Under the pieces are notes generated by a model. It had not been told where the DNA came from, ran no database searches, and worked only from the letters and a program-made list of their open reading frames with translations. The translations under genes and the position numbers were made by a program. A stretch of 64,000 nucleotides of DNA. Origin: Clostridia bacterium. Lineage in GTDB: Bacteria > Bacillota > Clostridia > Oscillospirales > CAG-272. The DNA is taken from assembly GCA_017428635.1 (NCBI GenBank), contig JAFRQK010000011.1, positions 31,623-95,622 of the forward strand, written 5' to 3'. This document shows, piece by piece, positions 7,428-15,779 of the stretch (position 1 is the stretch's first letter; each line of letters begins with the position of its first letter).

Positions 7428-9602
7428 TTAGTTTACGGTACCCGACGAGCGGCGGGCGAGTTCGGCGACGCGTTCCTTTATGCCCGCGTTCTCTTCCCTG
7501 TCGAGCGTCGGGTCGTCCTCGAGGATACGCGTCACGCACTCCGTCACCTTGTCGGTGATCGCTGAGTTCGAGAGCGCGCGGATCAGCGAGAGCGTAGACT
7601 GACCGTGCTGACGGACGACGCTGTTCTCCGAGAGAATGTCGCCGGGGCCGCGCTGGCGGAGGTCCGCCTCCGCTATCTTATATCCGTCGCGGGAGCGTTT
7701 GAGCGTTTCGATCCTGTCCTTCGCTTTCTCTCCCTTCGAGTCGGAGACCATTACGAAATATGATTTCGCCGAGCCGCGCCCGACGCGTCCTCTCAGCTGA
7801 TGGAGCTGGGAGAGGCCGAAGCGCTCGGCGTTTTCAACTATCATAAGCGTCGCGTTAGGCACGTTTACGCCGACCTCTATGACGGTCGTCGAGACGAGAA
7901 CGTCGATCTCGCCGCGCGAGAACGCGCTCATGACGGCGTCCTTCTCCGACGGCTTCATCCGTCCGTGGACGAAACTGACGCGGCAGTCTTTCAGCTCGTT
8001 TTTAAGCTGTTTGGAGTACTCGACCGCCGACTTCATCGGCAGTTCCCTGTCGGGGCCGAGAAGATCGAAAAGTTCGATATCCGCCATCTCGAGCGGGTCG
8101 TCTCCCTTTTCGGGTACGGGTGCCTCCTCGACGGCGGGACAGACGACGTAGACCTGATGACCCTCCCCGACCTGCTTTTCGATGAACGCGTTGAGCCGTT
8201 TGCGGTAACTCTCGTCAACGGCGAACGTGTCGACGGGCTGTCTGCCCGAGGGCAGTTCGTCGAGGCGGGAGACGTCGAGATTTCCGTACGCGATCAGCGA
8301 CAGCGTTCGCGGGATAGGCGTCGCGCTCATGACGAGCGTGTGGACGCCCTCCGTCTTCTCGGCGAGCGCGGCGCGCTGCATTACGCCGAAGCGGTGCTGC
8401 TCGTCGATTATCGCAAGGCCGAGGCGGGCGAACGTGACATCCGGCGAGATAAGCGCGTGCGTTCCGATGAGGAAGACGGGCTCGCTTCCGTCCGCGATCG
8501 CCGCGGATATCTCGCGCCTTCTCGCCGCGCCTGTAGAGCCGGTGAGAAGATAACATTTATAACCGAGTTTTTCAAACAACGCCGAGAGGTCTGCAAAGTG
8601 CTGAGTCGCGAGGATCTCCGTCGGCGCCATGAGAGCGGCCGAATAGCCGGACTTCATCGCGAAATACGCCGCAGCCGCCGCGACGACCGTTTTACCGGAG
8701 CCGACGTCGCCGACGAGGATACGGTTCATCACCTTGCCGCTCGCGAGATCGGCGCCGATCTCGGCGATCGCCCTCTTCTGCGAGGCGGTCAGGGAAAACG
8801 GGATCGCACGCGTGAAGGGCGCGGTATCGGGCGTCGGGATGACCGAGGTAGATCTTTCGTTTCTTCTGCCGCCCGAAACGGATAGCGACAGAGACGTGAG
8901 GAACAGCTCGTCGAACGAAAGGCGGTTCTTCGCCGCCTCGAGCGCTTCGAGCGATTCCGGGAAGTGGATATTCTCAAGAGCGTAGGTGTGAGTGGGCAGC
9001 GAGAGGCGCGAGAGGATCTTTTCGGGGAGATACTCGCCGCCCGTGCCTGTCATGGCGAGCGCCGCCGACACCGACTGTGCGACCGATTTCTGCGTGAGTC
9101 CGCGGGTGAGCGGGTAAACGGGGATGATCGGAGGGAGTTCCCTGCCCTCGACGAACGGCTCCCATACGGGAGACGTGATCGTGAGGCGGCTCTTTTCGAG
9201 CGCAAATCTGCCCCAGATCCTGAACGTCGCGCCGGTTCTGAAATTGTCCTTGACGTAAGGCTGGTTGAAGAACGTGACCTCGACGCGGCCGGTCTCGTCG
9301 AACATGCGGAGTTTCGTCAGCGTCATGCCCCGGCGGATCATGCGGTTCATCGGCTCTGCCGCGACGGTGAGGATCGACGAGCAAGGGAACGATTTTCCGT
9401 CCTCGCTCATGGCGATATTATCTCTTATTTCGGCGAGCGTCCTGACGTGTTCCCTGTTCTGATAGGCGCGCGGGTAAAAGCGGAGCAGATCGCCCACGGT
9501 CGCGACTCCAACGCGCGCAAAAGCGGCGGCGCGCGCGGGGCCTACGCCCTTGACCGCCGTGGTCGGTTTTGAGAGAATATCCGCATATGACGGGTTCGTC
9601 AC
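7428..9602 (-). CDS. recG: ATP-dependent DNA helicase RecG
   Basis: Remodels stalled replication forks and branch-migrates Holliday junctions. The N-terminal wedge/OB domain (about 60-150) is followed by the helicase core: Walker A GDVGSGKT at 298-305, DEQH box at 400-403, SATPIPRTL, and later HGRMKPSEKD and the QLRGRVGRG motif VI. The length of 724 is slightly above the usual 680 or so. The GTG start at 9602 has AGGAGG eight bases upstream. The gene stands alone, convergent with nothing and followed by a weak terminator. Confidence 0.97.
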   Translation of the reverse strand: MTNPSYADILSKPTTAVKGVGPARAAAFARVGVATVGDLLRFYPRAYQNREHVRTLAEIRDNIAMSEDGKSFPCSSILTVAAEPMNRMIRRGMTLTKLRMFDETGRVEVTFFNQPYVKDNFRTGATFRIWGRFALEKSRLTITSPVWEPFVEGRELPPIIPVYPLTRGLTQKSVAQSVSAALAMTGTGGEYLPEKILSRLSLPTHTYALENIHFPESLEALEAAKNRLSFDELFLTSLSLSVSGGRRNERSTSVIPTPDTAPFTRAIPFSLTASQKRAIAEIGADLASGKVMNRILVGDVGSGKTVVAAAAAYFAMKSGYSAALMAPTEILATQHFADLSALFEKLGYKCYLLTGSTGAARRREISAAIADGSEPVFLIGTHALISPDVTFARLGLAIIDEQHRFGVMQRAALAEKTEGVHTLVMSATPIPRTLSLIAYGNLDVSRLDELPSGRQPVDTFAVDESYRKRLNAFIEKQVGEGHQVYVVCPAVEEAPVPEKGDDPLEMADIELFDLLGPDRELPMKSAVEYSKQLKNELKDCRVSFVHGRMKPSEKDAVMSAFSRGEIDVLVSTTVIEVGVNVPNATLMIVENAERFGLSQLHQLRGRVGRGSAKSYFVMVSDSKGEKAKDRIETLKRSRDGYKIAEADLRQRGPGDILSENSVVRQHGQSTLSLIRALSNSAITDKVTECVTRILEDDPTLDREENAGIKERVAELARRSSGTVN

Positions 9603-9663
9603 TTCCGCCGCCTCCTTTTCTGTCTTTGTGATACTATTTTAACATATCGGGATAGGTTTTACA

Positions 9664-9701
9664 ATAAGAAAGCGGATCTGCACCGAGCAGTGCAGATCCG
9701 C
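9664..9701 (-). terminator. Terminator of the rplJ-rplL operon
   Basis: A 12-bp perfect stem (GCGGATCTGCAC with GTGCAGATCCGC, loop of six). On the minus strand it is followed by TTTCTTAT. Confidence 0.75.
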
Positions 9702-9722
9702 ATATTCTTAAAGAATCTCTGA

Positions 9723-10103
9723 TTATTTGAGTTCGACGGTTGCTCCGGCAGCTTCGAGCTGAGCCTTGAGAGCTTCCGCGTCTTCTTTCGTAGCGCCTTC
9801 TTTGATAGCCTTCGGAGCGCCTTCGACGAGCTCTTTGGCTTCCTTGAGTCCGAGACCGGTGATCTCGCGGACGACTTTGATGACGTCGAGCTTCTTCGCG
9901 CCGAAGTTGGCGAGGATAACGTCGAAGTCGGTCTTCTCTTCAGCAGCAGCGGCTGCGGGAGCAGCGCCTGCGCCTGCGGCGACAGCAACGGGAGCGGCGG
10001 AAACGCCGAACTCTTCTTCAACTGCCTTAACGAGCTCGGAGAGCTCAAGAATGGTGAGACCCTTGATCTCATCAAGAATAGCGGTGATCTTTTCAGATGC
10101 CAT
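9723..10103 (-). CDS. rplL: 50S ribosomal protein L7/L12
   Basis: A 126-residue stalk protein that recruits elongation factors. The N-terminal dimerisation helices (1-35) are followed by an Ala/Gly/Pro hinge (about 36-55, [15 protein letters not shown]) and the conserved C-terminal domain with [20 protein letters not shown]. It is the distal gene of rplJ-rplL; the ribosome site reads GGAGG before the ATG. Length and all motifs are normal. Confidence 0.98.
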   Translation of the reverse strand: MASEKITAILDEIKGLTILELSELVKAVEEEFGVSAAPVAVAAGAGAAPAAAAAEEKTDFDVILANFGAKKLDVIKVVREITGLGLKEAKELVEGAPKAIKEGATKEDAEALKAQLEAAGATVELK

Positions 10104-10143
10104 TTTAATTTTCCTCCGTTAAATATTGTGATGTGTTTTTTTC

Positions 10144-10872
10144 TTATTCGGCTGCGGGTTCTTCCGCGGGGGCTGCTTCCTCAGCGGGGGCTGCTTCCTC
10201 AGCGGGAGCTGCTTCCTCGGCGGGAGCGGCGTCCTCTACGGGAGCTGCTTCCTCGGCGGGAGCTGCTTCCTCGGCGGGAGCTGCTTCCTCGGCGGGAGCT
10301 GCTTCCTCAGCGGGAGCTGCTTCCTCAGCAGGGGCTGCCTCCTCAGCGGGAGCTGCTTCCTCTTTTTCGACGGGGGTCATATCGCCCTTGTCGACGATCG
10401 CCTGGAGTCCGACGGCGAGGCCGTACAGAGGCGACATCAGGCTGCCCATGAGTTTGGCGATGAGAACTTCCTTCGGCGGAATGTCTGCGAGTTCACCGAC
10501 GACGGACGCATCGACGACGGCACCCTCAAGAAAGCCCGCTCTGATTTCAAAGGTCTCGATCTTTTCGGCGTACTTTTTGAGTATCTTTGCGGGAGCGATC
10601 GGGTCTTCATAGCTGACCGCGACTGCGTTCATCCCTTCGAGGTGCGGCTTGAGTCCTTCAAAACCGACTTTCTCGCACGCGAGGTTGATGAGGCTGTTCT
10701 TGATGACAGTATACTCAACGCCCGCCGCGCGGAGTTCGGCACGAAGCTTCGTGTCGTCCTCGACCGTGATGCCCTGATACTTAACGAGCACACCGGAAAC
10801 GGCTTTACCGAACTTGTCGGCTATCTCGTTCACTCTGGCCTGTTTCTGCTCCAGTATCTTTGCGCTAGGCAT
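10144..10872 (-). CDS. rplJ: 50S ribosomal protein L10 with long EEAAPA-repeat tail
   Basis: L10 anchors L7/L12 dimers on the stalk and represses its own mRNA. Residues 1-164 are a normal L10 (KYQGITVEDDTKLRAELR, then YTVIKNSLINLA and the C-terminal helix SPLYGLAVGLQAIVDK). From about residue 165 to 242 there is an added tail of twelve near-identical hexapeptides, EEAAPA, with variants EEAAPV, EDAAPA and a final EEPAAE. Bacterial L10 is usually about 165-180 residues. The tail is encoded by an 18-bp minisatellite. The ATG at 10872 has AGGAGG upstream; the longer frame runs into the leader and is rejected. Confidence 0.96.
   Translation of the reverse strand: MPSAKILEQKQARVNEIADKFGKAVSGVLVKYQGITVEDDTKLRAELRAAGVEYTVIKNSLINLACEKVGFEGLKPHLEGMNAVAVSYEDPIAPAKILKKYAEKIETFEIRAGFLEGAVVDASVVGELADIPPKEVLIAKLMGSLMSPLYGLAVGLQAIVDKGDMTPVEKEEAAPAEEAAPAEEAAPAEEAAPAEEAAPAEEAAPAEEAAPVEDAAPAEEAAPAEEAAPAEEAAPAEEPAAE
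10150..10365. repeat. In-frame 18-bp minisatellite in rplJ
   Basis: About twelve tandem copies of an 18-bp unit (plus-strand core GCTGCTTCCTC followed by a variable GGCGGGA/AGCGGGA) encode the L10 tail. Copies differ mainly at third codon positions, which points to expansion followed by drift. Confidence 0.9.
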
Positions 10873-10910
10873 TTGCTTGTTTCCTCCTTCTTCAGACGTA
10901 CAGCGGAAAC

Positions 10911-10948
10911 GAAAAAAGTCTTTTTTCGCACCCCGCGCGAAAAAAGAC
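10911..10948 (-). promoter_or_regulatory. Attenuator terminator in the rplJ leader
   Basis: On the minus strand GTCTTTTTTCGC pairs perfectly with GCGAAAAAAGAC and is followed by TTTTTTC, about 40 bases before the rplJ start. It is placed where leader folding could switch transcription on or off. Confidence 0.75.
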
Positions 10949-10954
10949 CACCCT

Positions 10955-11025
10955 ATCGAGTATGGCGTCTCTCCTCGGCAGGAAAGCTCATCGCTTTTAC
11001 CGTAACCTGCTGTCTTTGGTTCAAC
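10955..11025 (-). ncRNA. Ribosomal protein L10 leader
   Basis: The 5' UTR contains the hallmarks of the L10-leader: an AAAGACAGCAGGTTAC segment (rc of about 11001-11016) followed by TTTCCTGCCGAGGAGAG (rc of about 10969-10985), a kink-turn type stem to which the L10(L12)4 complex binds in Firmicutes. The attenuator hairpin lies just downstream. Confidence 0.75.
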
Positions 11026-11034
11026 AACAAGGGT

Positions 11035-11063
11035 ATTATACACTTGGCAGTCCGGTTTGTCAA
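11035..11063 (-). promoter_or_regulatory. Promoter of rplJ-rplL
   Basis: Consensus TTGACA (11058-11063) and TATAAT (11035-11040) on the minus strand with 17-base spacing, as expected for a highly expressed ribosomal operon. Confidence 0.9.
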
Positions 11064-11089
11064 CACTTTTTTCAAAAATATTTCGGTCA

Positions 11090-11118
11090 TTGACAAATCG
11101 GGCGTAAAAACCTAAAAT
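11090..11118 (+). promoter_or_regulatory. Promoter for rarA
   Basis: TTGACA at 11090-11095 and TAAAAT at 11113-11118 with 17-base spacing, divergent from the rplJ promoter. Confidence 0.75.
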
Positions 11119-11142
11119 ATAGAAAAGAGAGAGGTGAGGAAT

Positions 11143-12381
11143 TTGGCAATCGAAAAGAGGCCCGCCGCCGACCGTCTGCGGCCCAAGTCGTTCGACGAGA
11201 TGGCGGGACAGGAGAAACTAGTCGGGAAGAACGGTATCCTGCGTAAACTCGCCGAGGGAGGCGTTCTGCCGTCCGTGATATTCTACGGACCGCCCGGAAC
11301 GGGAAAAACGACGGCTGCGGGCATCCTCGCGGAACTGTCCGGCAAGGAGATCTTTTATCTCAACGCCACGACGGCGACGCTCGCCGACGTCAAGGAAGTC
11401 GCCGCCATGACGGGATCGCTTATAGGTTATAACGGCGTCGTTCTGTACCTCGACGAGATCCAGTATTTCAACAAAAAACAGCAGCAGTCGCTTCTCTCTT
11501 ATATCGAGGACGGGAGCATCACTCTCATCGCCTCGACGACCGAAAATCCCTACTATTACGTTTACGACGCCCTGCTCTCGCGGTGTTCCGTTTTCGAGTT
11601 CCGCTCCGTGTCGGACGCGGATATCGAAAGACGGCTCCGTCAGGTCGCCCCGCTGATCAACGACAAGGCGACGATCGCGGACGGCGCGCTCCGCGCTATC
11701 GCGCGATCCGCCGCGGGCGACGTCAGGCGGGCGGTCAATATGCTCGAGCTTGCGCTCAACGTGACGGAGAGCGGCGAGATAACGGAGGACGATCTTTCCG
11801 AGATGCTCCCCAACCTCTCGCTCGGCTCGTTCGACCGCGACGGGGACGTTCACTACGATCTTCTCTCCGCGCTTCAGAAGTCGATCCGCGGGTCCGACCC
11901 CGACGCCGCCGTCTTCTATCTCGCGCGTCTGCTCGAGGGCGGAGACATAATTTCGCCTATCAGACGGCTGCAGGTCATCGCGAGCGAGGATATCGGTCAG
12001 GCGTACCCGATGGCGGCGGTAATAACGCGCGCGTGCTGCGAATCTGCGAAGGAACTCGGTCTGCCCGAGGCGGCGATACCGCTCAGCAACGCCGCGGTCA
12101 TGCTCGCCACGGCTCCGAAGTCGAACACCTCGAACGAAGCGTACAAAGCGGCGTCCGCGGATGTGAAAGCCGGCGCGGGGCGCGAGATACCGACCCATCT
12201 GCGCAGTCCGCTCTTCAAGGGTTACAAGTACCCGCACGCTTTCCCGAACAGATGGGTGAAGCAGCAGTATCTGCCCGACGATCTGAAAGACCGCAAGTAC
12301 TACGAGTACGGAGAGAATAAGACGGAACAGGCGGCGAAGGCGCACATGGAAAAAATAAAAGGCATAAAAAAAGACGAATAA
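11143..12381 (+). CDS. rarA: Replication-associated recombination protein A (RarA/MgsA, AAA+ ATPase)
   Basis: A clamp-loader-like AAA+ ATPase acting at stalled forks. Counting from TTG 11143 (412 residues), Walker A GPPGTGKT is at 49-56, the Walker B LYLDEIQYFNKKQQQ segment follows, and the C-terminal tetramerisation part includes ATAPKSNTSNEAY and the PTHLRS motif. I prefer TTG 11143 because GAGGTGA lies six bases before it and the N-terminus then matches relatives; GTG 11134 would add three residues. Confidence 0.94.
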   Translation: MAIEKRPAADRLRPKSFDEMAGQEKLVGKNGILRKLAEGGVLPSVIFYGPPGTGKTTAAGILAELSGKEIFYLNATTATLADVKEVAAMTGSLIGYNGVVLYLDEIQYFNKKQQQSLLSYIEDGSITLIASTTENPYYYVYDALLSRCSVFEFRSVSDADIERRLRQVAPLINDKATIADGALRAIARSAAGDVRRAVNMLELALNVTESGEITEDDLSEMLPNLSLGSFDRDGDVHYDLLSALQKSIRGSDPDAAVFYLARLLEGGDIISPIRRLQVIASEDIGQAYPMAAVITRACCESAKELGLPEAAIPLSNAAVMLATAPKSNTSNEAYKAASADVKAGAGREIPTHLRSPLFKGYKYPHAFPNRWVKQQYLPDDLKDRKYYEYGENKTEQAAKAHMEKIKGIKKDE

Positions 12382-12421
12382 AAACGGTTCCTCCGGTCAG
12401 ATCCGGAGGAACCGCTCTTTT
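12381..12421. terminator. Bidirectional terminator between rarA and the 5'-nucleotidase
   Basis: A perfect 12-bp stem, CGGTTCCTCCGG with CCGGAGGAACCG around a 6-base loop, with T-rich flanks on both strands; it serves two convergent genes. Confidence 0.88.
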
Positions 12422-13324
12422 TTATTTTTTCTTTCTGACGGGAACTCGCGCGGACGGAACGAGTTTCGAGGCGGGACCGGTGTGGACCGTCTGATCGTCG
12501 AAGAAGATGTGCGCTCCGAACGATCTCAGGACCTCGGCTTTCTCAATTCCGCCGAGGAAGAACGCCTCGTCGATGTTGACGCCCCACTCTCTCAGCGTGC
12601 GGATGACCCTCTCGTGCGCGGGGGCGTTGCGCGCCGTGACGAGCGCGGTGCGGATCGGCATATCGTCCGGACCGAACCGGGACTGAACGAGGGAGATCGT
12701 TTTCAACAGCTTAGCGAACGGCCCCTCGGGGAGCGGCTTTTTCGCGTTTTCGCGCTCGTGCTCGGTGAACGCGTCGATCCCCTCGGATTTGTATATCTGC
12801 TCCGATTCGTCGGAGAAGATGACGGCGTCGCCGTCGAACGCGATCCGTATCTGCTCGACGGGCGCGTCGGGGTCGATCGGCTGCTCGGTCGGCGAACAGA
12901 TCGTACCTGCGGCAAAGCCGGCGTTTATCGCCTCCTGAACGTCGTCCTCGTCGGCGGAGAGGAACAGATCGGTCTTGAACGAGGATAGATACGGCGCGAT
13001 CGACGCCCCGCTGACGAGAGCGGCGCGGCTGATATCCAGGCCGTATTTCTCTATCGAGTTGAAGATTCGTAAACTCGTGTCCGCGCTGTTTTTGGACATG
13101 ACGATGACCTCGGTCAGACGACGGTCGCCGAGGTTGAGATTGTGGAGCGCTTTGACGAGCGGGAACGCGGTCCCGGGTTTCAGAACGTCGTTTTCGTGCT
13201 CGCGCTGATATTTGCGGTACGCGGGAAGCCCTTCCCTCTCGAACACTTCGTTCGCCTCCTCGAGGTCGAAAAGCGCGCGGGAGGAAATGCCCACCACGAG
13301 TCTGTCGTTGAGATCGAAAGGCAT
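12422..13324 (-). CDS. Cytosolic 5'-nucleotidase (NT5C1-like, PF06189 family)
   Basis: A 300-residue HAD-superfamily nucleotidase that dephosphorylates nucleoside monophosphates. The start MPFDLNDRLVVGISSRALFDLEEAN and the segments RIAFDGDAVIFSDESE (catalytic Asp pair) and IEKAEVLRSFGAHIFFDDQ are characteristic. The ATG at 13324 has AAGGAG eight bases upstream. It would feed nucleosides to the phosphorylases encoded at 42-52 kb, though it is not in that cluster. Confidence 0.88.
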   Translation of the reverse strand: MPFDLNDRLVVGISSRALFDLEEANEVFEREGLPAYRKYQREHENDVLKPGTAFPLVKALHNLNLGDRRLTEVIVMSKNSADTSLRIFNSIEKYGLDISRAALVSGASIAPYLSSFKTDLFLSADEDDVQEAINAGFAAGTICSPTEQPIDPDAPVEQIRIAFDGDAVIFSDESEQIYKSEGIDAFTEHERENAKKPLPEGPFAKLLKTISLVQSRFGPDDMPIRTALVTARNAPAHERVIRTLREWGVNIDEAFFLGGIEKAEVLRSFGAHIFFDDQTVHTGPASKLVPSARVPVRKKK

Positions 13325-13355
13325 CGCGGAAACTCCTTTTTTATTACGTACAAAT

Positions 13356-13383
13356 ATGATACCATATTTTCGGGCGTTGTCAA
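13356..13383 (-). promoter_or_regulatory. Promoter for 5'-nucleotidase
   Basis: TTGACA (13378-13383) and TATCAT (13356-13361) on the minus strand, spacing 16. Confidence 0.7.
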
Positions 13384-13396
13384 TCCCCGCGCGCGG

Positions 13397-13425
13397 TTGA
13401 ATTATTATTTGAAAAGTGATATAAT
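13397..13425 (+). promoter_or_regulatory. Promoter for the CobW-like GTPase pair
   Basis: TTGAAT at 13397-13402 and TATAAT at 13420-13425, spacing 17. The leader that follows holds a small GGGGAA/TTCCCC hairpin at about 13434-13452. No clear Zur-type dyad was recognised. Confidence 0.75.
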
Positions 13426-13493
13426 AAAGTTTTGGGGAAGGTGTGTTTTCCCCGAGATAAAGGGCCGCTCGACGCGGCGGAGAGGAGTAAAAA

Positions 13494-14723
13494 GTGACAA
13501 AAGTCGATATTTTTTCGGGATTTCTCGGCGCCGGTAAGACGACGCTGATAAAGAAGTTGATAAAAGAGGCGTACCGCGGCGAGATGATCGTCGTCATTGA
13601 AAACGAATTCGGCAAGATCGGGATCGACAGCGGCTTCCTTCAGGAGGCGGGCATTCAGATCACCGAGATGAATTCGGGATGCATCTGCTGCTCTCTCGTC
13701 GGCGATTTCGGCGTGGCGCTCGGCAAAGTCAAGGAACAGTACGATCCCGACAGGATCGTTATCGAGCCGTCCGGCGTCGGCAAACTCTCCGACGTCATCC
13801 GAGCAGTCCGCGACGCGGGGGTCGAAGGGCTCGAACTGAACGCGTTCACGACCGTCATCGACGCGTCGAAGTGCGCGATGTACATGAAGAATTTCGCGGA
13901 GTTCTACCGCAATCAGATAGAGTTCGCGTCGTCCGTCATCTTCTCACGCACCGACGGGATAAGAGAGGACAAGCTCGCAGACGCCGAGCGGATCGTCCGC
14001 GAGATCAACGGGTCGGCGTCGCTCATTACGACGCCGTGGGACAAGCTCGACGGGCGCGATATCCTCGACGTTATGGAGAAGAGGAACACGCTGGAGGCGG
14101 AACTGCTCCACCTGCTCGAAGAGGAGAAGAAAAAGGATCATCACCACCGTCACCATCATCACGAGGACGGCGAGGAGTGCGACGATCCCGAATGCGAGTG
14201 CCATCATCACCACGACGATGACGACGACGACGGGGATGATCACGGGCATCACCATCATCACCATGAAGATGAACACGAACGCCATCATCACGACGACGAT
14301 GATGACGATGAGGACGAACACGAACATCATCACCATCATCACCACGACGACGGCGAGGAGTGCGACGATCCCGAGTGCGATTGCCATCATCACCACGACG
14401 ATGACGACGGGGACGAACACGAACATCATCACCATCATCACGACCACGACGCCGACGAAGTCTTCACGAGCTGGGGAATCGAGACCGCGGGCAAGTTCTC
14501 GGAGGGCAAAATCGAGGATATCCTCGACGAGCTTCTCACCGGCCGCTACGGCATGATCCTGCGCGCCAAGGGAATCGTCGACTCGGGCGAGGACGAGTGG
14601 GTACACTTCGACTACGTACCGGGCGAAAAGAACGTCAGACGGGGACCGGCAGGAGTCACCGGGAAACTGTGCGTGATCGGAACGGGGCTTGATAAGAAGG
14701 GGCTCGCGGAACTGTTCGCTTGA
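13494..14723 (+). CDS. CobW/COG0523 GTPase with long His/Asp-rich metal-binding tract
   Basis: A G3E-family P-loop GTPase of 409 residues, probably a metallochaperone. Walker A GFLGAGKTT is at 9-17, ENEFGKIGID follows, and the family metal motif GCICC is at 62-66. Residues 216-322 are an almost pure His/Asp/Glu region with two copies of a DDGEECDDPEC module, so it can bind many metal ions. The CobW C-terminal domain is 325-409. COG0523 proteins with such tracts usually handle Zn, Ni or Co; which metal cannot be told here. The GTG start at 13494 has GAGGAG upstream. The next gene, a second GTPase, follows after 10 bases. Confidence 0.9.
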   Translation: MTKVDIFSGFLGAGKTTLIKKLIKEAYRGEMIVVIENEFGKIGIDSGFLQEAGIQITEMNSGCICCSLVGDFGVALGKVKEQYDPDRIVIEPSGVGKLSDVIRAVRDAGVEGLELNAFTTVIDASKCAMYMKNFAEFYRNQIEFASSVIFSRTDGIREDKLADAERIVREINGSASLITTPWDKLDGRDILDVMEKRNTLEAELLHLLEEEKKKDHHHRHHHHEDGEECDDPECECHHHHDDDDDDGDDHGHHHHHHEDEHERHHHDDDDDDEDEHEHHHHHHHDDGEECDDPECDCHHHHDDDDGDEHEHHHHHHDHDADEVFTSWGIETAGKFSEGKIEDILDELLTGRYGMILRAKGIVDSGEDEWVHFDYVPGEKNVRRGPAGVTGKLCVIGTGLDKKGLAELFA

Positions 14724-14733
14724 GGGGGATAAA

Positions 14734-15678
14734 ATGGATATACCCGTATATCTTTTCACAGGGTTTCTCGAATCGGGCAAAACGACTTTCATCCAGCAAA
14801 CGCTGGAGAGACCCGATTTTTACGAGAACGGCAACGAGAGACCGCTCGTGATCCTCTGCGAGGAGGGCGAGGAGGGGCTCGATCCGCTCTCGTTCGCGGC
14901 GGGCGGAGCCGCCGCCGAGACGCTCGACGGCGAAAGGCAGCTGAACCCCGACAAACTCGAGGCGCTGCGCCGCAAGCACGACGCGACGTGCGTGATCGTC
15001 GAGTACAACGGAATGTGGACGCTCGACAAAATGTACGCGGCGCTCCCGGACGGCTGGTTCATCTTTCAGGAGGTCAACGTCGCGGATTCGACGATGATAG
15101 AAGTATTCAACGCGAATATGAGGAACCTCGTCGTCGACAAGTTCTCGGGATGCGATCTGGTCATCTTCAACCGCTGCGACGGAGACACGGATTTCGATGC
15201 GCTTCACAAGCTCGTCAGGGGCGTCAGCAGGCGTCCGGATATCGTTTACGAACACGTGGACGGTTCTGCGGCGTACGACGACATCGAGGACCCCCTGCCG
15301 TTCGATATGGACGCGCCGATCGTCGAGGTCGGCGACAAGGATTACGCGCTCTTCTACCGCGACCTCGCGGAGAATCCGCCGGACTGGGACGGAAAGACGG
15401 TCCGTTTTCTCGGTCAGACGAACGGCATCAAAAATCTGCCCGCGGGCGGGTTCGTCATCGGGCGGCCCGTCATGACGTGCTGCGTCGAGGACATCACGTT
15501 CAGCGGACTGTTCTCGGAGACGGGCGCAGACCGCGTGAAGAACGGCGTTTGGTACCGCGTGACCGGAAAACTCACCGTAAAGAACTGCGCGGTGTACGGC
15601 AGAGTCGGTCCCGTGATGCGCCTTATCTCCGCCGAGGAGGCGGACGCGCCGGAACAGCCGGTTTCAACGTTTTATTGA
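14734..15678 (+). CDS. CobW-like GTPase fused to a DUF1980/TIGR03943-like domain
   Basis: A 314-residue protein. Residues 1-170 are a G3E-type P-loop domain (GFLESGKTT at 10-18, NRCD at 146-149 as the guanine-specificity motif), but the GCxCC metal motif of COG0523 is missing. Residues about 200-300 (KTVRFLGQTN, then FVIGRPVMTCC, then GVWYRVTGKL) look like the C-terminal domain of DUF1980/YcgQ proteins, normally a separate subunit working with a YcgR permease. It follows the His-rich GTPase in the same operon, so a joint role in metal handling is likely but unproven. Confidence 0.78.
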   Translation: MDIPVYLFTGFLESGKTTFIQQTLERPDFYENGNERPLVILCEEGEEGLDPLSFAAGGAAAETLDGERQLNPDKLEALRRKHDATCVIVEYNGMWTLDKMYAALPDGWFIFQEVNVADSTMIEVFNANMRNLVVDKFSGCDLVIFNRCDGDTDFDALHKLVRGVSRRPDIVYEHVDGSAAYDDIEDPLPFDMDAPIVEVGDKDYALFYRDLAENPPDWDGKTVRFLGQTNGIKNLPAGGFVIGRPVMTCCVEDITFSGLFSETGADRVKNGVWYRVTGKLTVKNCAVYGRVGPVMRLISAEEADAPEQPVSTFY

Positions 15679-15681
15679 ACT

Positions 15682-15711
15682 GAAAAAGGACGTCTCGCGA
15701 CGTCCTTTTTC
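15682..15711 (+). terminator. Terminator after the GTPase operon
   Basis: A 13-bp perfect stem, GAAAAAGGACGTC with GACGTCCTTTTTC around TCGC. Its core is the same as that of the terminator at 16354. Confidence 0.85.
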
Positions 15712-15749
15712 AATGAAAATACGAAATTATATTTTTTTGCAAAAACCTC

Positions 15750-15779
15750 TTGACAAGTATACTTGTCATCGCGTATAAT
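15750..15779 (+). promoter_or_regulatory. Promoter of the DUF6442-XRE cassette
   Basis: TTGACA at 15750-15755 and TATAAT at 15774-15779, spacing 18. A perfect 18-bp palindrome fills the spacer. Confidence 0.88.

Noticed and set aside
10150-10365. Possible CRISPR-like or intergenic tandem repeat
   Set aside because: The units are contiguous, in frame, and encode the L10 tail; there are no spacers.
13325-13493. Zur box upstream of the CobW-like genes
   Set aside because: No convincing Zur-type dyad was found; only the promoter and a small hairpin are clear.
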